A stretch of 11,547 nucleotides of DNA from an uncultured Clostridia bacterium (GTDB taxonomy: Bacteria; Bacillota; Clostridia; TANB77; CAG-508): NCBI GenBank assembly GCA_947625075.1, contig CANQMY010000022.1, forward strand, positions 1 through 11,547, given 5' to 3'. Shown here piece by piece: positions 1 through 7,322 of this stretch. Positions within the stretch are counted from its first letter, which is position 1. Every line of letters begins with the position of its first letter. The notes below the pieces were generated by a model that worked only from the letters and a program-made list of their open reading frames with translations, was not told where the DNA came from and searched no databases. The translations under genes and the position numbers were made by a program.

Positions 1-3000
1 ATGACCTAATATATCTAGTTTAAGTAAGTTCTGATCTATAGAGTGATAATCAAAATGTGTAGTTATAATATCTGAATCTGGATCATCAGCTGGATGTTGT
101 ATAGGTGTAAATTCATAAATTTCTCTTCCCTTAGGAACAACAATTATTCCACCTGGATGTTGTCCAGTTGTTCTTTTTATTCCTGTACATCCTTTTGATA
201 ATCTTGATACTTCTGCATTGCTTGCAGGTTCACCTTTTTCCTCAAAATATTTTTTTACATAGCCAAATGCAGTTTTATCAGCAACTGTACCAACTGTACC
301 CGCTTTGAAAGTAGTTCCTTTTCCAAAAATAACTTCTGTATATTTATGTGCTTTTGCTTGATATTCTCCTGAAAAGTTTAAATCAATATCAGGCTCTTTA
401 TCTCCATTAAATCCTAAAAATGTTTCAAATGGTATATCCATTCCATCTTTATCTAATCTATGCCCACATTTAGGACATGTTTTATCTGGAAGATCAAACC
501 CATTTTTTATTCCATAATCCGTAAAGTCTGAATATTTACATTTAGGACATCTATAGTGTGGTGGAAGAGAATTTACTTCTGTAATTCCTGTCATATTTGC
601 TACAAAAGATGACCCTACAGATCCTCTAGATCCAACAATATAACCATCTTCATTTGATTTCCATACTAATTTTTGTGCAATAATATACATAACTGAAAAT
701 CCGTTTTTTATAATTGAATCTAATTCCTTATCTAGTCTTTGTTGTACTATATCAGGTAATGGATCTCCATATAATTCATGTGCTTTACTATATGCAATAT
801 CTTTTATTGTTTGTTCACATCCTGGTATATGTGGAGGACATTTTTCTGGTGAAATAGGCCTCAATAGCTCACATTCATCAGCTATTTTATTAGTATTTGT
901 TACAACTACTTCATAAGCTTTTTCTTGTCCTAAAAATTCAAATTCTTTAAGCATTTCTTCGGTTGTTCTTAAATAAAGTGGTGCTTGTACATCTGCATCA
1001 TCATATTTTTGCCCAGCTTGTATTATTCTCCTATATATCTCATCTTGCGGATCTAAAAAATGTACATCACATGTTGCACATACTGGTTTTCCAAGTTTTT
1101 CTCCAAGTGCTACTATTTTCCTTACAATATTTTTTAAATCTTCTTCACTAGTAAGTGTTCCATCTCTTACTAAATATTCATCATTGCCAATAGGCTGTAT
1201 TTCTAAATAATCATAATCTCTTGCTATTTCTTCTATTTCTTCATCAGATTTTCCATTTAAAATAGCTTGATAAAGTTCTCCCTGATCACATGCACTTCCA
1301 ATTATTAATCCTTCTCTATATTTTTTTAGAATTGATTTTAATATGTTTGGCTTTTTATAAAAATATTTTACATGTGAGATTGAAACTAATTTATATAAAT
1401 TTTTCAATCCAACATAATCTTTTGCTAAAATAATTATATGATATCTTTTTAATTTTTTATAATTTACATTTCCAGATTCTTTTTCATCTATATCAGAAAG
1501 TTTTTTTACTCCATTTTTTTCAAGCATATCACACATTACATTAAATACTTTAACTGTTGTATCTACATCATCTAATGCTCTATGTGCAACTTCAACCTTT
1601 ATTCCTAAATTTTCTGCTATAATTCCTAACTTATATTTTTTATAATCTGGAAATAAATCTTTTGCAAGCCTCAATGTATCTAAATATGTATAATCAAATT
1701 TTAATCCTAATTTTTCACAATTGTATCTTAAAAAACTTGTATCAAAATCAGCATTGTGTGCAACTAAAACTGAGTCTCCAAAAAACTCAAGTATTTTTGG
1801 CATTATTTCATCTATTTTAGGAGCATCTTTAACCATTTCATCAGTAATATTAGTTATTTCCTGTACCTTATATGGTATTGGTTTTTCTGGATTTACAAAT
1901 GTTGAAAAACTATCTATGACTTCACCATTTTTTACTTTCATTATTCCTACTTCAGTAATTTTATCTGTTCTAAATGATGTTCCAGTTGTTTCTAAATCAA
2001 ATACACAATATGTTGTATCTTTTAATGTTTGTCCCTTATCTTTCGTTATTACTGGATCTTTATCTGATACTAAATATCCTTCAACTCCATAAATTATTTT
2101 TATTCCGGCTTTATCATATCCTATTTTTTCCATTAAGTGATGAGCATCTGGAAAAGATTGAACAACTCCATGATCAGTAATTGCAATTGATTTCATTTCC
2201 CATTTCATTGCTCTTTTTATTAAATCTTCTGCTGAAGTTACAGCATCCATTTGACTCATCTTAGTATGCATATGTAGTTCAGTTCTTTTTACTTCACTAT
2301 TATCCATTCTTATTTCTTTTTTTAGTGGCTCACTTTCAACTACCGTATTTGCTAAAATTGTTATTTCTTTTGCAAAATTATCAAATCCTGCTCTACCACC
2401 AACTTTTACACCTATACCCGCTTTTAATCTTTTTTCTATTCCTGATTTTTTTTCAGGTATAACAAATATTTTACAAGTTATAGTGTTCGTACCATCATAT
2501 ACATCAAAAGAAAATAAAAATTTTCCTGTCTTTTTTAATTCTGTTGGTTCAGAAACATTTACAATTTCTCCTATTATTCCTACATCTGACGTATCCATTC
2601 CAATGTCTTCTATTTTTATTATATTTTCTTTAACATTACTGTTTCGTCCATAAATTAAATTTTTATCTTCTTCAATATCATCACTTTGTGAATAATCTTC
2701 ATTCACATTTTTATTAGTAGATGCAAATTTTTTTAGTGAATTTTCTCCATTATTATTTAAGTTATTTTTATCATTAAATTTTATATGATTGTAAACTTTT
2801 TTCTCTTTTTGATTTCCTTCATTTGAACTATTTGATTTATTCTCATTAACAATTTTTGCAGAATTTTCAGCAAATTCTTTTATTAAGTTTTGCTTTTCAC
2901 TTAAAAAATCATTTTCTATTTTTTCTACATTTTCTTCAATAAAGTTTATCTTAAATTTTACATTATATATATTTTTTATAAAATCTGATATATAATCATC

Positions 3001-3444
3001 CATTTTTTGCTTTTCTAGTAATGTTTTTCCTTTTAAGCTAAGATGAATATTGATTATATTTTCTTTTATATCAATTGAACTATTTTTTAGAAAAGCTTTA
3101 ATAATAGGAACTTTTTTAGAAATATAATTTAATATATTATTCCAATCATCTTCAATTTTTTTATTCAATTCTAAATTGTATACACTTTCTTTTTTTTGTT
3201 CTATATTTCCATCATTTGCATAAGATATTTTAAATGCTACCTCTCCAAAATTAAACCTTTTTTTTGCATAAGATTCAAATTTTTCAATTTCAGATATAGG
3301 TATTATTTCCTGCGACTGCAAAAAAAGCTCTAATTTATTTGTCTTTTTATACAAATTAACATTAGAGATTTTTGCATTTGATAAAGCAAAACTATCTGAA
3401 TTATAATCACCAAACACTACTTTTAATTCTTTTAACTGTTCCAA
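1..3444 (-). CDS. polC: DNA polymerase III alpha subunit, PolC type (3' end beyond window)
   Basis: Replicative DNA polymerase of low-GC Gram-positives, with built-in 3'-5' proofreading. I read 1148 codons without a stop, and the frame is open at the left edge. Visible in order: N-terminal domain (1-165), a low-complexity Asn/Lys/Glu-rich linker (about 168-275), OB-fold region (about 285-370), first PHP part with ELHMHTKMSQMDA (389-401) and ITDHG, DEDDh exonuclease with FDLETTG (482-488), AHNADFD and HRALDDVD, then the second PHP part. The polymerase core has GSRGSVGSS (938-946), a four-cysteine zinc site (C966, C969, C990, C993), the catalytic aspartates in PDIDLNFSG (D1019, D1021) and TGQHPGG. 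It ends inside the conserved NLLKLDILGH motif, so perhaps 300 residues are missing. The start is TTG at 3444-3442, six bases after GGGGG; an in-frame TAA lies shortly upstream. It follows rseP by 18 bp, so it is probably the last gene or near the end of the pyrH operon. The identification is firm. Confidence 0.97.
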   Translation of the reverse strand, partial: MEQLKELKVVFGDYNSDSFALSNAKISNVNLYKKTNKLELFLQSQEIIPISEIEKFESYAKKRFNFGEVAFKISYANDGNIEQKKESVYNLELNKKIEDDWNNILNYISKKVPIIKAFLKNSSIDIKENIINIHLSLKGKTLLEKQKMDDYISDFIKNIYNVKFKINFIEENVEKIENDFLSEKQNLIKEFAENSAKIVNENKSNSSNEGNQKEKKVYNHIKFNDKNNLNNNGENSLKKFASTNKNVNEDYSQSDDIEEDKNLIYGRNSNVKENIIKIEDIGMDTSDVGIIGEIVNVSEPTELKKTGKFLFSFDVYDGTNTITCKIFVIPEKKSGIEKRLKAGIGVKVGGRAGFDNFAKEITILANTVVESEPLKKEIRMDNSEVKRTELHMHTKMSQMDAVTSAEDLIKRAMKWEMKSIAITDHGVVQSFPDAHHLMEKIGYDKAGIKIIYGVEGYLVSDKDPVITKDKGQTLKDTTYCVFDLETTGTSFRTDKITEVGIMKVKNGEVIDSFSTFVNPEKPIPYKVQEITNITDEMVKDAPKIDEIMPKILEFFGDSVLVAHNADFDTSFLRYNCEKLGLKFDYTYLDTLRLAKDLFPDYKKYKLGIIAENLGIKVEVAHRALDDVDTTVKVFNVMCDMLEKNGVKKLSDIDEKESGNVNYKKLKRYHIIILAKDYVGLKNLYKLVSISHVKYFYKKPNILKSILKKYREGLIIGSACDQGELYQAILNGKSDEEIEEIARDYDYLEIQPIGNDEYLVRDGTLTSEEDLKNIVRKIVALGEKLGKPVCATCDVHFLDPQDEIYRRIIQAGQKYDDADVQAPLYLRTTEEMLKEFEFLGQEKAYEVVVTNTNKIADECELLRPISPEKCPPHIPGCEQTIKDIAYSKAHELYGDPLPDIVQQRLDKELDSIIKNGFSVMYIIAQKLVWKSNEDGYIVGSRGSVGSSFVANMTGITEVNSLPPHYRCPKCKYSDFTDYGIKNGFDLPDKTCPKCGHRLDKDGMDIPFETFLGFNGDKEPDIDLNFSGEYQAKAHKYTEVIFGKGTTFKAGTVGTVADKTAFGYVKKYFEEKGEPASNAEVSRLSKGCTGIKRTTGQHPGGIIVVPKGREIYEFTPIQHPADDPDSDIITTHFDYHSIDQNLLKLDILGH

Positions 3445-3450
3445 AATTTG

Positions 3451-3455
3451 CCCCC
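3451..3455 (-). promoter_or_regulatory. Ribosome binding site deciding the polC TTG start
   Basis: GGGGG on the minus strand, six bases before TTG. It pairs with the anti-Shine-Dalgarno CCUCC with one G-U wobble. The nearby ATG at 3457 overlaps this site and reads out of frame to a stop after 16 codons, so the TTG is the better start. Confidence 0.7.
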
Positions 3456-3462
3456 ATGTTTT

Positions 3463-4212
3463 TTATATTAGTCTTGATATATCACTTATTGCTACAAATA
3501 TTGAAAAAATTATTAGTGCTAAAAAACCTACAGATTGAATTTTTAATTCTAAATTTTTATTTAAAGGTTTCTTTCTAATCCATTCAATTAATAATAAAAC
3601 AATTTTTCCACCATCTAATGGAATTATTGGTAACAAGTTTGTAACTCCCAATGATACAGAAATTATTGACAATAAATACACAAACTGTGACATTCCATTT
3701 GTTTGCGATACCATACTTGATATTCCAATAGGACCAACCATATCATTAAGCTTAACATTACCTGAAAAAAGCTCAATTATAGACATCCACATATTTTGGA
3801 TTAATTCCATACTTGCCATAATTGAATATTTAAATGCTTCAATAAGATTAGCATCTACTACAATTAAATATCTTATAAATATTAAAAATATATATACTAA
3901 AATTCCAAATAATATATTAAATATAGCTCCAGCAGCAACTACCATAATTCTTTTTGCTACACTCGCTTTATTAAAAGAGTCTTCTTTACTCGACTCTTCT
4001 TCTTCTCCTTCTAGATTAACAAATCCTCCTAAAGGAATTAGTCTTAGTTCATATTCTGTTTCTTTTCCTTTTTTACTCCATATTTTAGGTCCAAAACCTA
4101 TTGCAAATTCATTTACTCTTATCTTGCATAACTTAGCTACTATATAATGACCACTTTCATGAATAATTACTAAAAGACCAAGTAAAAATATTATTTTTAT
4201 AATAGTTATCAA
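3463..4212 (-). CDS. rseP: RseP-type site-2 zinc metalloprotease lacking a PDZ domain
   Basis: Intramembrane metalloprotease of the M50 family (RseP/RasP/YluC type), which in relatives cleaves anti-sigma factors and leftover signal peptides in the membrane. The 249-residue protein has a first membrane helix carrying HESGH (18-22, zinc ligands H18 and H22, catalytic E19), the GFG and LIPLGGF membrane-associated segments (39-64), an acidic stretch (EGEEEESSKED, 68-78), a second helix (about 92-118), the VGPIGI motif (159-164), NLLPIIPLDGG (192-202, third zinc ligand D200) and a final helix (about 228-245). Family members usually carry a PDZ domain of roughly 90-100 residues after the second helix. 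Here residue 120 runs straight on to the next amphipathic segment, so the PDZ is missing while the catalytic motifs are intact. The start is TTG at 4212, ten bases after GGAGG. It lies 32 bp after cdsA. The native substrate cannot be read from the sequence. Confidence 0.9.
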   Translation of the reverse strand: MITIIKIIFLLGLLVIIHESGHYIVAKLCKIRVNEFAIGFGPKIWSKKGKETEYELRLIPLGGFVNLEGEEEESSKEDSFNKASVAKRIMVVAAGAIFNILFGILVYIFLIFIRYLIVVDANLIEAFKYSIMASMELIQNMWMSIIELFSGNVKLNDMVGPIGISSMVSQTNGMSQFVYLLSIISVSLGVTNLLPIIPLDGGKIVLLLIEWIRKKPLNKNLELKIQSVGFLALIIFSIFVAISDISRLI

Positions 4213-4244
4213 GAATATATATCCTCCAATTTACAACTCTTTTA

Positions 4245-5066
4245 TTATATTATAAACATCATAAGGAAAATATATGCAAATGGAGTTATGAATATTACAC
4301 TATCAATCCTATCTAACATTCCTCCATGGCCTGGTATAAGATTACTAAAATCTTTTATTTCACAATATCTTTTTATGCTTGATTCAGCTAAATCTCCTAT
4401 CTGCCCTATGATTGATAAAATTCCTGTTAAAATTATTATAACAAAATAATTTATATTTAATGAAAACACATTATTTAGAATTACTGTATATAATAAACTT
4501 AACAGTACTGCACTAACTATACCTGCAATGCAACCTTCTATTGTTTTATTTGGACTTACTTCAGTAAATTTATGTTTTCCAATTTTTCTTCCTATTAAAT
4601 ATGCAAATATATCACTACCCCAAGCTGCTATTATTGGATACCATAAATATAATTTTCCCATTTCTTGAATTTTATTTAAAAATAATAACATTACAGGAAT
4701 ATAAATTATTCCAAATATAGTAACTATAATATCTATTATTGTTTTTTTGCCTTTTGAAAGTAGTAACTCTACAACCAAAATAATCATTGAAAAGAATAAT
4801 ACATATAATATAGATATTTCAGAACTACTATTTAATTGCAAGATTAAAAAAATTATACTTGTCAGATATCCTAACCAACTTGATGGGTTTGCTTTTTTAT
4901 TTATTTTAAATCCATTAAAATATTCATACAAACAAACTATTGATAATGCAGTTACACACACTTTAAACACTACATCATTTGCAAATATAAATATTATTAA
5001 AACTAAAGGAAATCCTAAAATTGCGCTAATAACTCTAGTTAACAAATCTTTCTTTTTTCTTTCCAT
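4245..5066 (-). CDS. cdsA: Phosphatidate cytidylyltransferase (CDP-diacylglycerol synthase)
   Basis: Integral membrane enzyme making CDP-diacylglycerol from CTP and phosphatidic acid, the branch point to phosphatidylglycerol and other phospholipids. The 273-residue product has several hydrophobic helices from residue 12 onward. It carries the family segment SPNKTIEG (171-178) and the C-terminal signature GDLAESSIKRYCEIKD (224-239) followed by PGHGGMLDRID (245-255), with the metal-binding aspartates preserved. Length is normal for bacterial CdsA. The ATG at 5066 has AGGAG six to seven bases upstream, and the gene starts 14 bp after the uppS stop, so the two are probably co-transcribed. In many Firmicutes dxr follows cdsA directly; here rseP does. 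Confidence 0.96.
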   Translation of the reverse strand: MERKKKDLLTRVISAILGFPLVLIIFIFANDVVFKVCVTALSIVCLYEYFNGFKINKKANPSSWLGYLTSIIFLILQLNSSSEISILYVLFFSMIILVVELLLSKGKKTIIDIIVTIFGIIYIPVMLLFLNKIQEMGKLYLWYPIIAAWGSDIFAYLIGRKIGKHKFTEVSPNKTIEGCIAGIVSAVLLSLLYTVILNNVFSLNINYFVIIILTGILSIIGQIGDLAESSIKRYCEIKDFSNLIPGHGGMLDRIDSVIFITPFAYIFLMMFII

Positions 5067-5080
5067 AATAAAGCTCCTAT

Positions 5081-5782
5081 TTATTTACCTTTTCTTCTAT
5101 TACGGTTATAAAATTCTTCTATTGCTTTATCTATGTCTTTAGTATTAAAATCTGGCCAATATTTATCTAAAAATAAAAATTCTGAATATGTAATTTGCCA
5201 AGGTAAAAAATTACTTGTTCTATATTCACCAGATGTTCTTATTACTAAATCTGGATCAACTTGGTCATGTGTATATAAGTTTTCTGAGAACATCTCTTCA
5301 TTTATATCATCAACACCTATTTCTCCATTTAACACAGATTCAGCTATTTTTTTAGTTGCTCGTACTATCTCTGCTCTTCCCCCATAATTAAAAGCTATAT
5401 TTAAATTAAGACCTGTATTATCTTTAGTTTTTTCTTCCATTTTAATCATTTTTTCCTTTAATGATTTAGGAATACCGCCTTTATCTCCCAAAATTCTTAA
5501 TTTAATATTCTCTAAATTTGCTGTCTTTAGAAATTTATCTAAATAAATTTCTAATATTTTCATTAGTGCTCCTACTTCTTCTTTTGTTCTATTCCAATTT
5601 TCTGTTGAGAAAGCATATACTGTTAAATATTTTAATCCAATTTTATTACAATATTTTGCTATTTCTTCTAAAACTTCTGCTCCTTTTTTATGACCTTGAG
5701 ATGTTTCTAGATTATTTTTTTTTGCCCATCTTCTATTTCCATCCATAATTATTGCTATATGATCTAATGCAAGATTTTCCAT
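5081..5782 (-). CDS. uppS: Isoprenyl transferase (undecaprenyl diphosphate synthase)
   Basis: Soluble cis-prenyltransferase that adds isopentenyl diphosphate units to farnesyl diphosphate, giving the C55 lipid carrier for peptidoglycan and wall polymer synthesis. Motifs: HIAIIMDGNRRWAKK (8-22, Mg-binding D14), YAFSTENWNR (56-65), FNYGGRAEI (131-139), DPDLVIRTSGEYRTSNF (176-192) and the terminal YSEFLF...WPDF block with E201. The usual GNGRWA reads GNRRWA here. I start at ATG 5782 (233 residues), because AAGGA lies nine bases before it. An in-frame ATG at 5800 would add six residues, but it has no ribosome binding site and contains the Shine-Dalgarno sequence itself. The enzyme's substrate comes from an isoprenoid pathway whose genes are not in this operon. 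Confidence 0.95.
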   Translation of the reverse strand: MENLALDHIAIIMDGNRRWAKKNNLETSQGHKKGAEVLEEIAKYCNKIGLKYLTVYAFSTENWNRTKEEVGALMKILEIYLDKFLKTANLENIKLRILGDKGGIPKSLKEKMIKMEEKTKDNTGLNLNIAFNYGGRAEIVRATKKIAESVLNGEIGVDDINEEMFSENLYTHDQVDPDLVIRTSGEYRTSNFLPWQITYSEFLFLDKYWPDFNTKDIDKAIEEFYNRNRRKGK

Positions 5783-5791
5783 AAATAATTT

Positions 5792-5796
5792 TCCTT
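5792..5796 (-). promoter_or_regulatory. Ribosome binding site deciding the uppS start
   Basis: AAGGA on the minus strand ends nine bases before ATG 5782. It lies inside the six-codon extension that would follow ATG 5800, which argues for the shorter protein. Confidence 0.65.
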
Positions 5797-5843
5797 CCAT
5801 GTATATTTAATTTTATTAATAATTCTTACAAATTATAAATAAA

Positions 5844-6392
5844 TTAAACTGACATTATTTCTTTCTCTTTTTTAGAGAATACTTCATCTATTTTTTCTAT
5901 ACTAGAATCAGTTGCTTTTTGTATCTTATCTTCTAAGCTTCTTTCTTCATCTTCCGAAATCTCACTATTTTTAAGACTAGATTTAGCCTCATCCATTTCT
6001 TCTCTTCTAATATTTCTTATTGCTACTTTTGCATCTTCTGACATTTTCTTTATATCTTTTGCTATTTCTTTTCTTCTTTCTTCTGTAAGTTCTGGAAATA
6101 CTAATCTTATAAGTTGACCATCATTTATAGGATGTATTCCTATTCCAGACATTTCTATTGCTTTTTCCACTAATGATAATAAACTTCTATCCCATGGTTG
6201 AATAACAATTAATCTTGCTTCTGGAACAGATATACTTGCTACTTGATTAAGTGGTGTTGGAACACCATAATATTCAACTTGTATCTTATTTAAAATTGCT
6301 GGATTAGCTCTACCAGCTCTTACTTCTTGATAATTTTCTTGTAAAGTTTCTATAACTTTATCCATTTTTTCTTTCATTATTTCTAAACTCAT
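5844..6392 (-). CDS. frr: Ribosome recycling factor
   Basis: Cytoplasmic factor that works with EF-G to split post-termination ribosomes. The 182-residue protein is close to the usual 185. It shows VRAGRANP (24-31), EYYGVPTPLNQVASISVPE (40-58), IQPWD (64-68) and PELTEERRKE, followed by a long charged helical C-terminus matching the three-helix bundle. The ATG at 6392 is preceded by AGGAGG about five bases upstream. It lies 21 bp after pyrH, the classic pyrH-frr pair. About 60 bp of AT-rich sequence with no clear terminator or promoter separates it from uppS, so readthrough is likely. Confidence 0.98.
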   Translation of the reverse strand: MSLEIMKEKMDKVIETLQENYQEVRAGRANPAILNKIQVEYYGVPTPLNQVASISVPEARLIVIQPWDRSLLSLVEKAIEMSGIGIHPINDGQLIRLVFPELTEERRKEIAKDIKKMSEDAKVAIRNIRREEMDEAKSSLKNSEISEDEERSLEDKIQKATDSSIEKIDEVFSKKEKEIMSV

Positions 6393-6413
6393 AAAATCCT
6401 CCTATTAATTTTT

Positions 6414-7109
6414 TTAATCTACTTTTGTACCAATATTTTCTTCTTTAACTGCTTTTATAATATTATTTGGATCACTCATTGCAAAAACTACAAGTGGAAT
6501 ATGATTATCTTTGCAAAGTGAAATTGCAGTTGAATCCATAACTTTTAAATCTCTTTCCAAAATTTCTTGATAAGTTATATGATCTATCTTTTTTGCATTT
6601 GGATCCAATTTTGGATCAGCTGTATAAACTCCATCAATTGTTTTTGCCACCAATATTGCATTTGCTCCAATCTCTGCTGCTCTTAATGCTGCTGTAGTAT
6701 CTGTTGAAAAGAATGGACTACCTGTTCCACATGAAAATATTAATATTTTTCCCTTTTCTAAATGCCTCATTGCCTTTCTTTGAATAAATGGTTCCGCAAT
6801 CTGTCTCATTTCAATTGCAGTTTGAAGTCTTGTTTCAATTCCTCTTTTTTCTATTGCATCTTGAAGAGCTAAACCATTCATAGTTGTTGCAAGCATTCCC
6901 ATGTAATCTGCCGTGGTTCTAACCATATTTTCTCCATATTTTCCTCTCCAAAAATTTCCTCCACCTACAACTATTGCTACTTCTACTCCCATATCGTATA
7001 TGCTTTTTATTGAATCACATATATCGTTTATTGTTTTTTCATCTATTCCTACTTTATTTTCCCCTGCTAATGCTTCTCCACTTAGTTTTAATAATACTTT
7101 TTTATACAA
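6414..7109 (-). CDS. pyrH: Uridylate kinase (UMP kinase)
   Basis: Phosphorylates UMP to UDP with ATP in pyrimidine nucleotide synthesis; a hexameric amino-acid-kinase-fold enzyme. Motifs: VLLKLSGEAL (5-14), VVGGGNFWRG (47-56), the GTGSPFFSTDTTAALRAAE segment (128-146), DGVYTADP (159-166) and MDSTAISLC (191-199). Length is 231 residues, slightly shorter than the B. subtilis protein. I choose the TTG at 7109 because AGGAG lies seven bases before it; an upstream in-frame TTG at 7127 would place that ribosome binding site inside the coding region. It appears to be the first gene of the operon, with a probable promoter at 7158-7186. The usual upstream neighbours rpsB and tsf are not here. UMP kinases are often feedback-inhibited by UTP; the sequence shows no attenuator specific to pyrimidines. 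Confidence 0.97.
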   Translation of the reverse strand: MYKKVLLKLSGEALAGENKVGIDEKTINDICDSIKSIYDMGVEVAIVVGGGNFWRGKYGENMVRTTADYMGMLATTMNGLALQDAIEKRGIETRLQTAIEMRQIAEPFIQRKAMRHLEKGKILIFSCGTGSPFFSTDTTAALRAAEIGANAILVAKTIDGVYTADPKLDPNAKKIDHITYQEILERDLKVMDSTAISLCKDNHIPLVVFAMSDPNNIIKAVKEENIGTKVD

Positions 7110-7116
7110 AATTATT

Positions 7117-7121
7117 CTCCT
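7117..7121 (-). promoter_or_regulatory. Ribosome binding site deciding the pyrH TTG start
   Basis: AGGAG within AAAGGAGAA on the minus strand, seven bases before TTG 7109. The alternative TTG at 7127 has no such site upstream. Confidence 0.75.
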
Positions 7122-7157
7122 TTCCAATTATGTAAATTCTACGTTATTTTTATTTGT

Positions 7158-7186
7158 ATTCTATCATATATAAATTAAAACTTAAA
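7158..7186 (-). promoter_or_regulatory. Probable sigma-A promoter of the pyrH operon
   Basis: On the minus strand a TAGAAT -10 box (7163-7158) has the extended-minus-10 TG one base before it. A weak -35 (TTTAAG, 7186-7181) sits 17 bases upstream. Transcription would begin near 7151, leaving a leader of about 40 bases before pyrH. The -35 match is poor, so the call rests on the extended -10 and the position after a terminator-like structure. Confidence 0.5.
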
Positions 7187-7198
7187 GAGAATACATAT

Positions 7199-7296
7199 AA
7201 AAAAAAATAAAATTCTAATCTACCATTTTAACTAATAAAAATACTAATTTAATAATATCTTTATATAGTATATAAATAGATTTAGAATTTTATTTT
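7199..7296 (-). terminator. Long-armed intrinsic terminator after the surface-protein gene
   Basis: Two arms, 7296-7277 and 7222-7204, pair over about 19 bp with a single bulged base. On the minus strand they are followed by nine consecutive U residues (7207-7199) that partly overlap the second arm. The arms flank a 54-base interior (7223-7276) that holds a perfect 17-base palindrome at 7260-7276. It begins 26 bp after the surface-protein stop codon and ends just before the pyrH promoter. The large interior is unusual for a terminator, so a structured leader or processing site is an alternative. Confidence 0.55.
7260..7276. repeat. Perfect 17-bp AT palindrome
   Basis: TTTATATAGTATATAAA, an exact palindrome around the central G at 7268, inside the loop of the long inverted repeat 7204-7296. 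It could form an inner hairpin in RNA or be a protein-binding site, but such AT-only palindromes also arise by chance in this base composition. Confidence 0.5.
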
Positions 7297-7322
7297 ATAT
7301 TTTTTATATTTATTAATTTAAC

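Noticed and set aside
963..2180. Open frames on the plus strand opposite polC
   Set aside because: They lie antisense to a fully conserved polC frame, have no ribosome binding sites and translate to hydrophobic Leu/Phe-rich strings typical of the reverse strand of AT-rich genes.
1..3444. Possible frameshift in polC, since the gene is so long
   Set aside because: I translated the whole stretch in one frame and found no stop, with domain motifs in the expected order.
3407..3457. Short frame from ATG 3457 ahead of polC
   Set aside because: It is out of frame with polC, stops after 16 codons and its start overlaps the polC ribosome binding site.
3463..4212. rseP as a degraded or truncated pseudogene
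   Set aside because: The frame is intact from ribosome binding site to stop, and all zinc-binding motifs are present; only the PDZ domain is absent.
4747..5748. Plus-strand open frames opposite cdsA and uppS
   Set aside because: They are shadows of clearly identified genes and show no family motifs.
7260..7276. Palindrome as a defined operator
   Set aside because: It contains only A and T apart from the central base and lies far from either promoter's core, so no regulator family can be assigned.
7110..7322. Known riboswitch or pyrimidine attenuator before pyrH
   Set aside because: The predicted leader is only about 40 bases and shows no PyrR-type anti-antiterminator or other recognisable riboswitch core.
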